A stretch of 64,000 bases of DNA from Streptomyces sp. NBC_00425 (GCF_036030735.1 NZ_CP107928.1:7130001-7194000), one strand, 5' to 3'; counted from the first letter of the stretch, positions 7,763 through 17,199 are shown. Translations and numbers: made by a program. Notes: generated from the sequence alone by a model not told the origin.

Positions 7763-10700
7763 GTGTCAAAGCCGCCGTTCACGCACCTGCACGTCCACAC
7801 CCAGTACTCGCTGCTGGACGGTGCCGCGCGGCTGAAGGACATGTTCGACGCGTGCAACGAGATGGGCATGACGCACATCGCCATGTCCGACCACGGCAAC
7901 CTCCACGGGGCCTACGACTTCTTCCACACGGCGAAGAAGGCCGGCGTGACCCCCATCATCGGGATCGAGGCGTACGTCGCCCCCGAGTCGCGGCGCAACA
8001 AGCGCAAGATCCAGTGGGGCCAGCCGCACCAGAAGCGCGACGACGTCTCCGGTTCCGGCGGCTACACCCACAAGACGATCTGGGCGGCGAACGCGACGGG
8101 CCTGCACAACCTCTTCCGGCTCTCGTCGGACGCGTACGCCGAGGGCTGGCTGCAGAAGTGGCCCCGGATGGACAAGGAGACCATCGCCCAGTGGTCCGAG
8201 GGGCTCATCGCCTCCACCGGCTGCCCCTCGGGCGAGCTCCAGACCCGGCTGCGGCTCGGCCAGAAGGAAGAGGCGCTGAAGGCGGCCGCCGACTACCAGG
8301 ACATCTTCGGCAAGGACCGCTACTTCCTGGAGCTGATGGACCACGGCATCGAGATCGAGAGCCGGGTCCGTGACGGCCTTCTGGAGATCGGCAAGAAGCT
8401 GGGCATCCCGCCGCTGGTCACCAACGACTCGCACTACACCTATGCGCACGAGGCGACCGCGCACGACGCGCTGCTGTGCATCCAGACCGGCAAGAACCTC
8501 TCGGACCCGGACCGCTTCCGCTTCGACGGCACCGGCTACTACCTGAAGTCCACGGACGAGATGTACGCCATCGACTCCTCGGACGCCTGGCAGGAGGGCT
8601 GCGCCAACACCCTCCTGGTGGCCGAGCAGATCGACACCACCGGCATGTTCGAGGCGAAGAACCTCATGCCGAAGTTCGACATCCCCGACGGCTTCACCGA
8701 GGTCACCTGGTTCAAGGAGGAGGTCCGGCGGGGGATGGACCGCCGCTTCCCGGGCGGCGTCCCCGAGGACCGGCAGAAGCAGGTCGAGTATGAGATGGAC
8801 GTCATCATCCAGATGGGGTTCCCGGGCTACTTCCTCGTCGTCGCCGACTTCATCATGTGGGCGAAGAACCAGGGCATCGCGGTCGGCCCGGGGCGTGGCT
8901 CCGCGGCCGGTTCGATCGTCGCCTACGCGATGGGCATCACCGACCTCGACCCGATCCCGCACGGCCTGATCTTCGAGCGGTTCCTCAACCCCGAGCGCGT
9001 CTCCATGCCCGACGTCGACATCGACTTCGACGAGCGCAGGCGCGTCGAGGTGATCCGGTACGTCACCGAGAAGTACGGCGCCGACAAGGTCGCCATGATC
9101 GGCACCTACGGCAAGATCAAGGCGAAGAACGCCATCAAGGACTCCGCGCGCGTGCTGGGCTACCCGTACGCGATGGGCGACCGGCTCACCAAGGCCATGC
9201 CGGCCGACGTCCTGGGCAAGGGCATCGACCTCAACGGCATCACCGACCCCTCGCACCCGCGCTACAGCGAGGCGGGCGAGATCCGCGCGATGTACGAGAA
9301 CGAGCCGGACGTCAAGAAGGTCATCGACACCGCCAAGGGCGTCGAGGGCCTGGTCCGGCAGATGGGCGTGCACGCGGCCGGCGTGATCATGTCCAGCGAG
9401 CCCATCGTCGACCACGCCCCGATCTGGGTGCGGCACACGGACGGCGTGACCATCACCCAGTGGGACTACCCGCAGTGCGAGTCGCTGGGCCTGCTGAAGA
9501 TGGACTTCCTCGGCCTGCGCAACCTGACGATCATGGACGACGCCGTCAAGATGGTGAAGTCCAACAAGGGCGTCGACCTCGACCTGCTGGCCCTGCCGCT
9601 CGACGACCCGAAGACCTTCGAACTCCTCCAGCGCGGGGAGACCCTCGGCGTCTTCCAGTTCGACGGCGGCCCCATGCGCTCGCTGCTGCGTCTGATGAAG
9701 CCCGACAACTTCGAGGACATCTCCGCCGTCTCCGCGCTCTACCGTCCGGGCCCGATGGGCATGGACTCGCACACCAACTACGCGCTGCGCAAGAACAAGC
9801 TCCAGGAGATCACGCCGATCCACCCGGAGCTGGAGGAGCCCCTCGAAGAGGTCCTGGCCGTCACCTACGGTCTGATCGTCTACCAGGAGCAGGTGCAGAA
9901 GGCCGCCCAGATCATCGCCGGGTACTCGCTCGGCGAGGCCGACATCCTCCGCCGCGTGATGGGCAAGAAGAAGCCCGACGAGCTGGCGAAGAACTTCACC
10001 ATCTTCCAGGCCGGCGCCAAGAAGAACGGCTACAGCGACGAGGCGATCAAGGCCCTGTGGGACGTGCTGGTCCCGTTCGCCGGCTACGCCTTCAACAAGG
10101 CGCACTCCGCCGCGTACGGCCTGGTCTCGTACTGGACCGCCTACCTGAAGGCGAACCACCCCGCCGAGTACATGGCCGGACTGCTCACCTCGGTCAAGGA
10201 CGACAAGGACAAGTCGGCCGTCTACCTCAACGAGTGCCGGCGCATGGGCATCAAGGTGCTCCCGCCGAACGTCAACGAGTCGGTGCACAACTTCGCCGCC
10301 CAGGGCGACGACGTGATCCTCTTCGGCCTCGAGGCCGTCCGCAACGTCGGCACCAACGTGGTGGAGTCGATCATCAGGAGCCGCAAGGCCAAGGGCAAGT
10401 ACGGCTCCTTCCCCGACTACCTCGACAAGGTCGAGGCCGTCGCCTGCAACAAGCGCACCACGGAGTCGCTGATCAAGGCGGGCGCGTTCGACACCCTGGG
10501 GCACACCCGCAAGGGTCTCACCGCGCACTTCGAGCCGATGATCGACAACGTGGTCGCGGTCAAGCGCAAGGAGGCCGAGGGACAGTTCGACCTCTTCGGC
10601 GGCATGGGCGAGGAGGAGACCAGCGAGCCGGGCTTCGGCCTGGACGTCGTCTTCACCGAGGACGAGTGGGACAAGACCTATCTGCTCGCCCAGGAGCGGG

Positions 10701-11302
10701 AGATGCTCGGTCTCTACGTCTCCGACCACCCGCTCTTCGGCCTGGAGCACGTGCTGTCCGACAAGGCGGACGCGGGGATCGCCCAGCTCACCGGGGGCGA
10801 GCACGCGGACGGCGCGGTGGTGACCATCGGCGGCATCATCTCCGGCCTGCAGCGCAAGATGACCAAGCAGGGCAACGCCTGGGCGATCGCCACCGTGGAG
10901 GACCTCGCGGGCTCCATCGAGTGCATGTTCTTCCCGGCGACCTACCAGCTCGTCTCCACCCAACTCGTCGAGGACGCCGTCGTCTTCGTCAAGGGCCGCC
11001 TCGACAAGCGCGAGGACGTGCCGCGGCTGGTCGCGATGGAGCTCCAGGTCCCGGACCTGTCGAACGCGGGCACCAACGCGCCCGTGATCCTCACCATCCC
11101 GGCGACCCGGGTCACCCCGCCGATGATCAACCGTCTCGGCGAGATCCTCACCCACCACAAGGGCGACAGCGAGGTCCGGATCAGGCTCCAGGGCCCGACG
11201 AAGACGACCGTCCTGCGTCTGGACCGGCACCGGGTCAAGCCCGACCCCGCTCTCTTCGGCGACCTGAAGGTCCTGCTCGGCCCGTCCTGCCTGGCGGGCT
11301 GA
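7763..11302 (+). CDS. dnaE: DNA polymerase III alpha subunit
   Basis: 1179 aa from the GTG at 7763, which has a GGAGG site ten bases upstream; a frame-matched ATG at 7739 lacks one. It is the replicative polymerase of the chromosome. Domains in order: N-terminal PHP domain (HLHVHTQYSLLDG, residues ~6-18); palm with the catalytic triad in PDVDIDFDERR (D417, D419, D421 by my count); a Gly-rich GPGRGSAAGS loop just before; thumb and fingers; a helix-hairpin-helix region around 850; and an OB-fold (GGIISGLQRKMTKQG, from ~1020). The length matches actinobacterial DnaE1. A hairpin follows the stop. Confidence 0.98.
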   Translation: MSKPPFTHLHVHTQYSLLDGAARLKDMFDACNEMGMTHIAMSDHGNLHGAYDFFHTAKKAGVTPIIGIEAYVAPESRRNKRKIQWGQPHQKRDDVSGSGGYTHKTIWAANATGLHNLFRLSSDAYAEGWLQKWPRMDKETIAQWSEGLIASTGCPSGELQTRLRLGQKEEALKAAADYQDIFGKDRYFLELMDHGIEIESRVRDGLLEIGKKLGIPPLVTNDSHYTYAHEATAHDALLCIQTGKNLSDPDRFRFDGTGYYLKSTDEMYAIDSSDAWQEGCANTLLVAEQIDTTGMFEAKNLMPKFDIPDGFTEVTWFKEEVRRGMDRRFPGGVPEDRQKQVEYEMDVIIQMGFPGYFLVVADFIMWAKNQGIAVGPGRGSAAGSIVAYAMGITDLDPIPHGLIFERFLNPERVSMPDVDIDFDERRRVEVIRYVTEKYGADKVAMIGTYGKIKAKNAIKDSARVLGYPYAMGDRLTKAMPADVLGKGIDLNGITDPSHPRYSEAGEIRAMYENEPDVKKVIDTAKGVEGLVRQMGVHAAGVIMSSEPIVDHAPIWVRHTDGVTITQWDYPQCESLGLLKMDFLGLRNLTIMDDAVKMVKSNKGVDLDLLALPLDDPKTFELLQRGETLGVFQFDGGPMRSLLRLMKPDNFEDISAVSALYRPGPMGMDSHTNYALRKNKLQEITPIHPELEEPLEEVLAVTYGLIVYQEQVQKAAQIIAGYSLGEADILRRVMGKKKPDELAKNFTIFQAGAKKNGYSDEAIKALWDVLVPFAGYAFNKAHSAAYGLVSYWTAYLKANHPAEYMAGLLTSVKDDKDKSAVYLNECRRMGIKVLPPNVNESVHNFAAQGDDVILFGLEAVRNVGTNVVESIIRSRKAKGKYGSFPDYLDKVEAVACNKRTTESLIKAGAFDTLGHTRKGLTAHFEPMIDNVVAVKRKEAEGQFDLFGGMGEEETSEPGFGLDVVFTEDEWDKTYLLAQEREMLGLYVSDHPLFGLEHVLSDKADAGIAQLTGGEHADGAVVTIGGIISGLQRKMTKQGNAWAIATVEDLAGSIECMFFPATYQLVSTQLVEDAVVFVKGRLDKREDVPRLVAMELQVPDLSNAGTNAPVILTIPATRVTPPMINRLGEILTHHKGDSEVRIRLQGPTKTTVLRLDRHRVKPDPALFGDLKVLLGPSCLAG

Positions 11303-11324
11303 CCGCGCGGGGAACACGACGCGA

Positions 11325-11358
11325 CGAGGGGCGCATCCGGCACCGGATGCGCCCCTCG
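11325..11358. terminator. Bidirectional terminator after dnaE
   Basis: Perfect 16-bp inverted repeat, cgaggggcgcatccgg (11325-11340) and its complement (11343-11358). It lies 22 bases after the dnaE stop and 35 bases beyond the stop of the convergent small gene. Confidence 0.85.
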
Positions 11359-11393
11359 TGCATGCCGGGCCGCAACGGCCCGCGGTGCAGACG

Positions 11394-11558
11394 TCAGTTG
11401 TGGCCGAAGCGCTTCTGCCGGCCCTTGCGGGCGATGTCGGCAGGCGTCGCCTGGGCGATGCGCTGCTCGGTCTGCGACTCCATCGAGGACGGCTGTGCCG
11501 CCTGCGGACCACGCTCGGACTGCGGCTGCTTACGAACCTGCTTCTTGTTCTTGGCCAT
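11394..11558 (-). CDS. Small basic protein, 54 aa
   Basis: Read directly from the sequence: ATG at 11558, stop at 11394-11396. It begins MAKNKKQVRKQPQSERGPQ and ends DIARKGRQKRFGHN. An AGGAGG site lies nine bases before the ATG, and a strong hairpin lies 35 bases past the stop. The protein is Lys/Arg/Gln-rich and hydrophilic, with no membrane segment and no motif I can tie to a function. The good start site and terminator make it a real gene. Confidence 0.8.
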   Translation of the reverse strand: MAKNKKQVRKQPQSERGPQAAQPSSMESQTEQRIAQATPADIARKGRQKRFGHN

Positions 11559-11782
11559 GGTGATCTGCCTCCTGTGGGGGATCTAGGGGCCAGGGCCGGG
11601 ACCAGATTCACATAGGCTGACTTACAACGCATTTCGGATAATTACCGTCCGTGACAGGGGTCGTCGGAGTGTGGCGCCTCCAAACGCCACGCCGAAGATC
11701 GAGTTCCGGCCGTTAACCTCCGCGCGGTCGGGCAGACTCGAAGGAAGCCCGAAGCAAACCTCCCGGAAAGAGGGTGAGTCGT

Positions 11783-13003
11783 GTGGACCGCTGCATCGTC
11801 CTGGTGGACGCCGGGTATCTGCTGGGGGCGGCCGCGAGTCTCCTCGCCGGGGAACCCTCGCGATCCCGTATCACCGTCGACCACTCCGCGCTCGTCCAGG
11901 GCCTGCGCGAACAGGCCGAGTCCGAGACCGAGCGCCCGCTGCTGCGCATCTACTGGTTCGACGGCGCCCCGGACCGCGTCCCCCAGCCGGAGCACCGCAG
12001 ACTGCGCGTGATGCCCCGGGTCACGGTCCGGCTGGGCGCCCTGACCCGCAGCGACGGACGGTGGGCCCAGAAGGGCGTCGACGCCGCCATGCACGCCGAG
12101 CTGACCGAGCTGGCCCGCAACCGCGCCTGCTCCGACGTCGTCCTCGTCACCGGCGACGGCGACCTGCTGCCGGGGATGATGGCCGCCAAGGAGCACGGCG
12201 TCGCCGTCCACCTCTGGGCCGTCCAGGCCGCCGACGGCGACTACAACCAGTCCGAGGACCTCGTCGCCGAGGCCGACGAGCGGCGCGTCCTGGACCGCAT
12301 CTGGATCACCAAGGCGGTCCGCGCGAAGGAGCTCGGCGGGGTCTGCGCGCCGCCGCCCGCGCCCCGTCCCGAGATCGCCGCGATCCTCTCCGCTCCGCTG
12401 CCCGACTCCGGGCTCGCCCCCACCGTCGAGCGGCCCTCCGAGGAGGCCGAGCACCCCTCGGTGACCGCCGGCTCCGACACCGGCGCGCAGGACCGCGTCC
12501 CGGCCCCCAAGGGCGTCCCCACGCCCAAGGACCTCGCCGCTCTGCGGGCGCCGGGGTCGCCCGCCGTCCAGCATCCGGCCACCGCGACCCTGCGCTGGTC
12601 CTCCGACAAGGGCTGGGTCGACCGCCCCGGGGCCGCCCCCGAGCCCGCCGACGTCGCCTCCATGCCGACGCTCGCGCAGGTCACCACGGCGGAACAGCGG
12701 TGGGCCGACCGCGAGGAGGACATCACCACCGTCGGCGGCGACCCCTACGAGGTGGGACAGGTGTTCGCCCGCCGGTGGATGGCGCGCCTCGGCGACCAGA
12801 GCCATCTGCAGAAGCTGTCCGGCATGTACCCGCGCATCCCGCACCGCATCGACGGCGAGCTGCTGAGGTACGCGGCCCGCTTCGGTCTGCTCGCCCACAA
12901 GGACGACCAGATCGACGAGCACGACCGGTACGCCATCCGGGCGGGATTCTGGCGCGAGATCGACGTGCGCACGGCCGCCGGGCACGCTCCGGCGGCGGAC
13001 TGA
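11783..13003 (+). CDS. NYN (PIN-like) domain protein
   Basis: 406 aa from the GTG at 11783, eight bases after GAGGG; an upstream GTG at 11774 overlaps that site. The N-terminal ~180 residues are an NYN/LabA domain: VLVDAGYLLGAA carries the first acidic residue, QKGVDAAMHAEL the second, and VTGDGDLLPGM the third. These form the metal-dependent nuclease site of PIN-like RNases. A disordered Pro/Ala/Thr-rich linker (~190-300) leads to a C-terminal helical module (FARRWMARLGDQSHLQ... RYAARFGLL) that could be a winged-helix, LOTUS-like unit. An RNA-processing role is inferred. Confidence 0.82.
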   Translation: MDRCIVLVDAGYLLGAAASLLAGEPSRSRITVDHSALVQGLREQAESETERPLLRIYWFDGAPDRVPQPEHRRLRVMPRVTVRLGALTRSDGRWAQKGVDAAMHAELTELARNRACSDVVLVTGDGDLLPGMMAAKEHGVAVHLWAVQAADGDYNQSEDLVAEADERRVLDRIWITKAVRAKELGGVCAPPPAPRPEIAAILSAPLPDSGLAPTVERPSEEAEHPSVTAGSDTGAQDRVPAPKGVPTPKDLAALRAPGSPAVQHPATATLRWSSDKGWVDRPGAAPEPADVASMPTLAQVTTAEQRWADREEDITTVGGDPYEVGQVFARRWMARLGDQSHLQKLSGMYPRIPHRIDGELLRYAARFGLLAHKDDQIDEHDRYAIRAGFWREIDVRTAAGHAPAAD

Positions 13004-13065
13004 GCGGGCCGCCCGCGACGCCCCGACCGTGAGCGACGGCCCGCGACCCCGTACTCTCGTCCCTT

Positions 13066-14085
13066 GTGAGTACGCGCGCGGCACCGCCCCTCCGGCACGG
13101 GAACGAGGTCGTGTGTGCCGTGCGCGGTCTGACCAAGACCTATCCGGCGGTCCGCGGCCGGCGCGGCACTCCCGCGACACCCGAGGTCCGGGCCACCGAC
13201 GACGTACGGCTGGACATCCGGCGCGGTGAGATCTTCGGGCTGCTCGGACCCAACGGCGCCGGCAAGACCACCCTCGTCCGGCAGATGACCGGGCTGATGC
13301 GTCCCGACGCGGGCAGCGTGGAGATCCTCGGCCACGACATCGTGCGTCACCCCGAGCGGGCCGCCCGCATCCTCGCCTACCTCGGCCAGGAGTCCACCGC
13401 CCTCGACGACCTCACCGTCTCCCTCGCCGCCGAGACCACCGCGCGGCTGCGCGGCCTCGACGTGCACACGGCACGCCGGGAGCGGGACGCCGTCCTCGAC
13501 GAACTGGGCCTGACCCCGCTCGCCGGACGACCCCTGCGCAAACTGTCCGGCGGTCAGCGCCGGCTGGCCTGCTTCGCCGCCGTCCTGGTGGGGGAGCGGC
13601 CGCTGCTGGTGCTGGACGAGCCGACCACCGGCATGGACCCGGTGGCACGGCGGGCCGTGTGGGCCGCCGTGGACCGTCGGCGTGCGGAACGCGGCACGAC
13701 CGTGCTGCTGGTCACCCACAACGTCATCGAGGCGGAGACCGTGCTCGACCGGGTCGCCGTCCTCGACCAGGGCAGGGTCATCGCCTGCGACACCCCCGCC
13801 GGCCTCAAGGAGCAGGTCGCCGACGAAGTCCGGGTCGAGCTGGTGTGGCGGGAGCGGGCGCCGCTGGACGTGCCCGAGGTCGCCGCGCTGCGCGAGCGGG
13901 CCCTGGAGTCGGGGCGTCGCTGGACGCTGCGGCTGGCCCCCGACGAGGCCCGCGCGGTCGTCGCCACCGTCACCGGCGGGGCCGCCTTCGCCGCGCTGGA
14001 CGACTTCACCCTTGCCACGCCGAGCCTGGAGGACGTCTACCTGGCGCTCGGCGGGGCGGCGCGGCAGGGGCTGGTGCGGGCGTGA
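13066..14085 (+). CDS. ABC transporter ATP-binding protein
   Basis: 339 aa. Walker A GPNGAGKTT (residues ~61-69), signature LSGGQRR (~160-166), Walker B LLVLDEP, then a switch His in LLVTHN. The ~100-residue C-terminal extension after the nucleotide-binding domain is typical of DrrA-type exporters. It pairs with the permease that follows (103-base gap) to form an ABC-2 exporter of unknown substrate. The GTG at 13066 has no Shine-Dalgarno; TACTCT at 13052-13057 lies eight bases before it, suggesting a leaderless message. Confidence 0.93.
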   Translation: MSTRAAPPLRHGNEVVCAVRGLTKTYPAVRGRRGTPATPEVRATDDVRLDIRRGEIFGLLGPNGAGKTTLVRQMTGLMRPDAGSVEILGHDIVRHPERAARILAYLGQESTALDDLTVSLAAETTARLRGLDVHTARRERDAVLDELGLTPLAGRPLRKLSGGQRRLACFAAVLVGERPLLVLDEPTTGMDPVARRAVWAAVDRRRAERGTTVLLVTHNVIEAETVLDRVAVLDQGRVIACDTPAGLKEQVADEVRVELVWRERAPLDVPEVAALRERALESGRRWTLRLAPDEARAVVATVTGGAAFAALDDFTLATPSLEDVYLALGGAARQGLVRA

Positions 14086-14188
14086 GCGCGGCGTGGACGG
14101 CGAGCGCCACGGGCGGCGGGCTGAGCGGGCGGGCCGCCGGGCCCGTATGGGACGGTATGAGAGCCGTAGGGAAGAGGAGCAGCGCCAC

Positions 14189-15013
14189 GTGAGTGTCGTA
14201 CCCGCCGAGGTTCTGCCGGGCGGCGCCCGGGCCGTCACCGAGACGCCCCGCGCCGCGGCCGCCGAACTCGCGCCGCGTGCCCGGCTGTGGCCGTCCCTCG
14301 TGGCCGTGTACCGGGCGCAGCTGTCCCGGGCGCGGGTGGCGCGCATCCCGCTGCTGTTCGTGGCGACCTTCCAGTCGGTCGGCATCCTGATCATGATGCG
14401 TGGCGTGGTGGACGGCGGAAACGAGGCGGAGGCCGTGGTGGCGGGCTCCGCGGTGCTCGTCGTGGCCTTCGTCGCGCTGAACCTGCTCGCGCAGTACTTC
14501 GGGCAGCTGCGGGCGAGCGGGGGGCTGGACCACTACGCGACCCTGCCCGTGCCGCCGGCCGCCGTCGTGCTGGGCGCGGCCGGGGCCTACGCCTCGTTCA
14601 CCGTGCCGGGGACGCTGGTGACCGCGGTCTTCGGCTGTGCGCTGTTCGGGCTGCCGCTGACCCATCTGTGGGTGCTGGCGGCCGTCATCCCCCTGGCGGG
14701 CGCCGCGCTGTCCGGACTCGGCGCGGCCTTCGGGCTGCTCGCGCCGCGGCCGGAGCTGGCCACCGTGCTGGGGCAGCTCGGCATGTCGGCGGCGCTGCTG
14801 CTGGGCGTCCTGCCGCCGGACCGGATGCCGGAGGCGGTGCGTCTCGCCCGGGACCTGCTCCCGTCCACCTACGGGGTCGAGGCCTTCGCGCGGACCTTCG
14901 GGCCGCACCCCGACTGGGCGTTCGTGCTCGGCGACCTCGCCGTGTGCGCGGGCGTGGGCGTCGTCTCGCTGGCCGTCGCGACCTGGGCGTACCGCCGGGC
15001 CGCCGTCCGGTGA
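14189..15013 (+). CDS. ABC-2 type transporter permease
   Basis: 274 aa from the GTG at 14189, with GAGGAG about ten bases upstream. After a ~45-residue cytoplasmic start it has six hydrophobic segments: IPLLFVATFQSVGILIMM, VVAGSAVLVVAFVALNLLA, VVLGAAGAYASFTVPGTL, LWVLAAVIPLAGAALSGL, LGQLGMSAALLLGVLPP and LGDLAVCAGVGVVSLAVATW. The interior Gln-rich loop (AQYFGQLRASGGLDHYATLP) resembles ABC-2 permeases. It is the membrane partner of the ATPase at 13066; the substrate cannot be told from the sequence. Confidence 0.88.
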   Translation: MSVVPAEVLPGGARAVTETPRAAAAELAPRARLWPSLVAVYRAQLSRARVARIPLLFVATFQSVGILIMMRGVVDGGNEAEAVVAGSAVLVVAFVALNLLAQYFGQLRASGGLDHYATLPVPPAAVVLGAAGAYASFTVPGTLVTAVFGCALFGLPLTHLWVLAAVIPLAGAALSGLGAAFGLLAPRPELATVLGQLGMSAALLLGVLPPDRMPEAVRLARDLLPSTYGVEAFARTFGPHPDWAFVLGDLAVCAGVGVVSLAVATWAYRRAAVR

Positions 15014-15047
15014 CGCGCCGCACGGGCGCGCCTGGCACGATGTCAGT

Positions 15048-15731
15048 GTGACCGCACCGCTGACTCCGCCTCCGCCGCCGCACGAACCGTCTCCGCACGA
15101 GGCCTGGCCGCCGTCGTCCGGAGGGTACGCGGCCACCGCGCCCCACGACGGCGCGTACGGACAGGACGGGCCCGGGATGAAGACCGAACTGCGGGAAGCC
15201 GCCGTGATCACGGTGGGGGTCGCCCTCGTCGGGGTGCTGCTGGGGCTGCTGTGGGTGTGGCTGGCGCCGCAGGTGCCGCTCGTCGGCGAGCTGTCGGACG
15301 GCAGCTGGGTCGTCTACTTCAAGGACACCGAGGGGGAGCAGGCGATCGGGGTGGACGGCACGTTCACCCTGCTGGCCCTGGCCTGCGGCGCCGTGAGTGC
15401 GGCGGCGGTCTTCATGTGGCGGCGGCGCGGGGGAGTGCCCCTGGTGGTGGCGCTCGGCCTGGGCGGTCTTCTCGGCTCGCTGCTGGCCTGGCGGCTCGGG
15501 GTGTGGCTCGGGCCCGACTCCGATGTGATCGCGCACGCGCAGGCCGCCGGCAAGGGCGTCACGTTCTCGGCGCCGTTGAAGCTCGGGGCGAAGGGGGCGC
15601 TGCTGGCGTGGTCGCTGGCCGCGATGCTGGTGCATCTGGGGCTCACGGCGTTGTTCGGACCCCGGGATCCCGAGCCGTTCCCGCCGTACGGGGAGGCGCC
15701 GAAGGACGCGTACGGGGCGCCTACGGCGTAG
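15048..15731 (+). CDS. DUF2567-like membrane protein
   Basis: 227 aa. A Pro/His-rich N-terminus (~45 residues) precedes four membrane segments: AAVITVGVALVGVLLGLLWVWL, FTLLALACGAVSAAAVFMW, LVVALGLGGLLGSLLAW and LLAWSLAAMLVHLGLTALF. The long loop between the first two contains GSWVVYFKDTEGEQAIGVDG. The layout matches actinobacterial DUF2567 proteins, whose role is unknown. The GTG at 15048 lies six bases after a CACGAT -10-like hexamer, without a ribosome-binding site. It is 34 bases after the ABC permease, so co-transcription is possible too. Confidence 0.7.
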   Translation: MTAPLTPPPPPHEPSPHEAWPPSSGGYAATAPHDGAYGQDGPGMKTELREAAVITVGVALVGVLLGLLWVWLAPQVPLVGELSDGSWVVYFKDTEGEQAIGVDGTFTLLALACGAVSAAAVFMWRRRGGVPLVVALGLGGLLGSLLAWRLGVWLGPDSDVIAHAQAAGKGVTFSAPLKLGAKGALLAWSLAAMLVHLGLTALFGPRDPEPFPPYGEAPKDAYGAPTA

Positions 15732-15740
15732 GGGCGGGCA

Positions 15741-15770
15741 GCGGCGGGGGGCGGTTTTCGCCCCCGCCGC
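15741..15770. terminator. Hairpin after the DUF2567-like gene
   Basis: gcggcggggg (15741-15750) pairs with cccccgccgc (15761-15770) across a tttt-containing loop, 10 bases past the stop codon. Confidence 0.75.
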
Positions 15771-15859
15771 CCCTTCCCGTCCCGTCTCCAGGGGCGCTGC
15801 CCCTGCGGCCACCCCTCCAGGGCGCTCCGCCCCCTGGACCCCCGTCGGCCTGGACGGCC

Positions 15860-15905
15860 TCGTCCTCAAACGCCGGACGGGCTGGAAGGCCGGACGGGCT
15901 GGAAG
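15860..15905. repeat. Streptomyces intergenic repeat with a 17-bp tandem duplication
   Basis: The tract cgtcctcaaacgccggacgg (from 15861) is a sequence I associate with many Streptomyces intergenic regions. Here its unit gccggacgggctggaag is duplicated exactly (15872-15888 and 15889-15905). It lies in the 205-base gap between the DUF2567-like gene and ybaK; nothing else is seen in that gap apart from the hairpin at 15741 and low-complexity C/G tracts. Confidence 0.55.
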
Positions 15906-15936
15906 GTGGGCCGGGGCGAAGGGGGAGTGGGGTCGG

Positions 15937-16440
15937 TCAGGGGCGGGCGATCGGGGCCAGCAGGGCGTCGGTCTGGGCGGTCAGGTCCGCCGGGGCGAGT
16001 TCGACCTCCAGGCCTCTGCGGCCCGCCGAGACGCAGATGGTGGCGTGCGTCGTCGCCGAGTCGTCCAGGACCGTGCGCAGTTTCCTGCGCTGGCCGAGCG
16101 GGGAGATGCCGCCGCGGACGTAGCCCGTGGTGCGTTCGGCGAGCGCCGGGTCGGCCATCGCCGCCCGTTTGCCGCCCACCGCCGAGGCCAGGGCCTTCAG
16201 GTCGAGGGAGCCCGCGACGGGGACCACCGCCACGGTCAGGGCTCCGTCCACGTCCGCGACCAGGGTCTTGAAGACGCGGTCGGGGGAGACGCCCATCGCC
16301 TCGGCCGCCTCCTCGCCGTAGGACGGGTGGCCCGGGTCGTGGTCGTAGGCGTGGACCGTGTAGTCCACGCCCGCCGCCGTCAGGGCCACCGTCGCGGGCG
16401 TGCCGCCGGACTGCTGCTGCTTCTTCGGCTTCTTCGCCAT
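15937..16440 (-). CDS. ybaK: Cys-tRNA(Pro)/Cys-tRNA(Cys) deacylase YbaK
   Basis: 167 aa, the normal length for YbaK/EbsC. After a basic start (AKKPKKQQQ) it has the family motifs: YEEAAEAMGV-type helix (here GEEAAEAMGVSPDRVFKTL), the strand ALTVAVVPVAGSLDLKALA, and the conserved YVRGGISPLGQRRKL segment that includes the GxxSP loop of this trans-editing fold. It clears mischarged Cys-tRNA(Pro) in the cytoplasm. It ends the minus-strand run with the Lon-N gene, 7 bases downstream of it. Confidence 0.93.
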   Translation of the reverse strand: MAKKPKKQQQSGGTPATVALTAAGVDYTVHAYDHDPGHPSYGEEAAEAMGVSPDRVFKTLVADVDGALTVAVVPVAGSLDLKALASAVGGKRAAMADPALAERTTGYVRGGISPLGQRRKLRTVLDDSATTHATICVSAGRRGLEVELAPADLTAQTDALLAPIARP

Positions 16441-16447
16441 GGGGCCT

Positions 16448-17188
16448 TCAGTTGAGACTGGTCGGGGCGCGGGTCAGCTCCGCCGCGGGCAGCGAGGGCA
16501 GGCTGCGGATGATCGCCGTCTCGGCGCGCAGCACGGTCAGCTCGTCCCGCAGACGTGAGGCCGTGTCGGGGGCCTGCAGAAGGCGCTGCTTGCTCGGGAC
16601 GTCCAGCATCATCGCCGCCGCCACCAGGTACGACACCACCGAGGGGTCGTCCGGCAGGTCCGCGCCGGTGGCCAGCGAGCGCTCGCGGGCGCCCGCCAGC
16701 CGCTTCTGGTACTGGCGGAAGGCGCGCAGTACGCCCTCGGCGAGGGCGCCCGCCTCGTCGCCCGGTTCCTCCGGCAGCTCCTGCAGCTCCGCCGTCAGGA
16801 ACGGGCCCGACGCGTCCACCGACAGCAGCTTGACGCGGGTGGTGCCCGTCGCCAGCACCTCGAAGGTTCCGTCGGCGCGCTCGCGGATCGTCGCCGCGTC
16901 GGCCACGCAGCCCACGCCGTGGAACGTCCTGGCGGGGTCGTCGCCGAAACCGGCGGCCGGGCCGCGCTCGGTCACCGCCGTGCGGTCGGGGAGCCCCCGG
17001 GCGCTGGGCGCCACCTCGTGGCCGTCACGGATGGCCACGACGGCGAACCGGCGCGATTCGTCCTCGGGGGTCTTCAGAAGATCGCGCATCATGGCGCGAT
17101 AGCGCTCCTCGAAGACGTTGAGCGGGAGCACGAGTCCCGGGAACAACACCGAGTTCAGCGGGAAGAGCGGCAGACGGACGGTGGTCAC
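16448..17188 (-). CDS. Lon N-terminal (substrate-binding) domain protein
   Basis: 246 aa from the GTG at 17188. It starts with TTVRLPLFPLNSVLFPG and LVLPLNVFEERYRAM, the PUA-like LON N-domain, and continues GVGCVADAATIRERADGTF and VLATGTTRVKLL. No AAA ATPase or protease domain follows, so this is a stand-alone LON-substrate-binding protein. Stand-alone members have no firmly assigned role. It is 11 bases downstream of the helical protein gene at 17200 and 7 bases upstream of ybaK, which suggests one transcript. Confidence 0.88.
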   Translation of the reverse strand: MTTVRLPLFPLNSVLFPGLVLPLNVFEERYRAMMRDLLKTPEDESRRFAVVAIRDGHEVAPSARGLPDRTAVTERGPAAGFGDDPARTFHGVGCVADAATIRERADGTFEVLATGTTRVKLLSVDASGPFLTAELQELPEEPGDEAGALAEGVLRAFRQYQKRLAGARERSLATGADLPDDPSVVSYLVAAAMMLDVPSKQRLLQAPDTASRLRDELTVLRAETAIIRSLPSLPAAELTRAPTSLN

Positions 17189-17199
17189 GACGCAGAAGC

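Noticed and set aside
7766..11632. A 1288-residue open frame on the minus strand opposite dnaE
   Set aside because: It mirrors the dnaE codon pattern, has no recognisable domain and a skewed composition (Asp, Val, Arg, His, Leu). Long antisense frames are a by-product of high G/C third positions.
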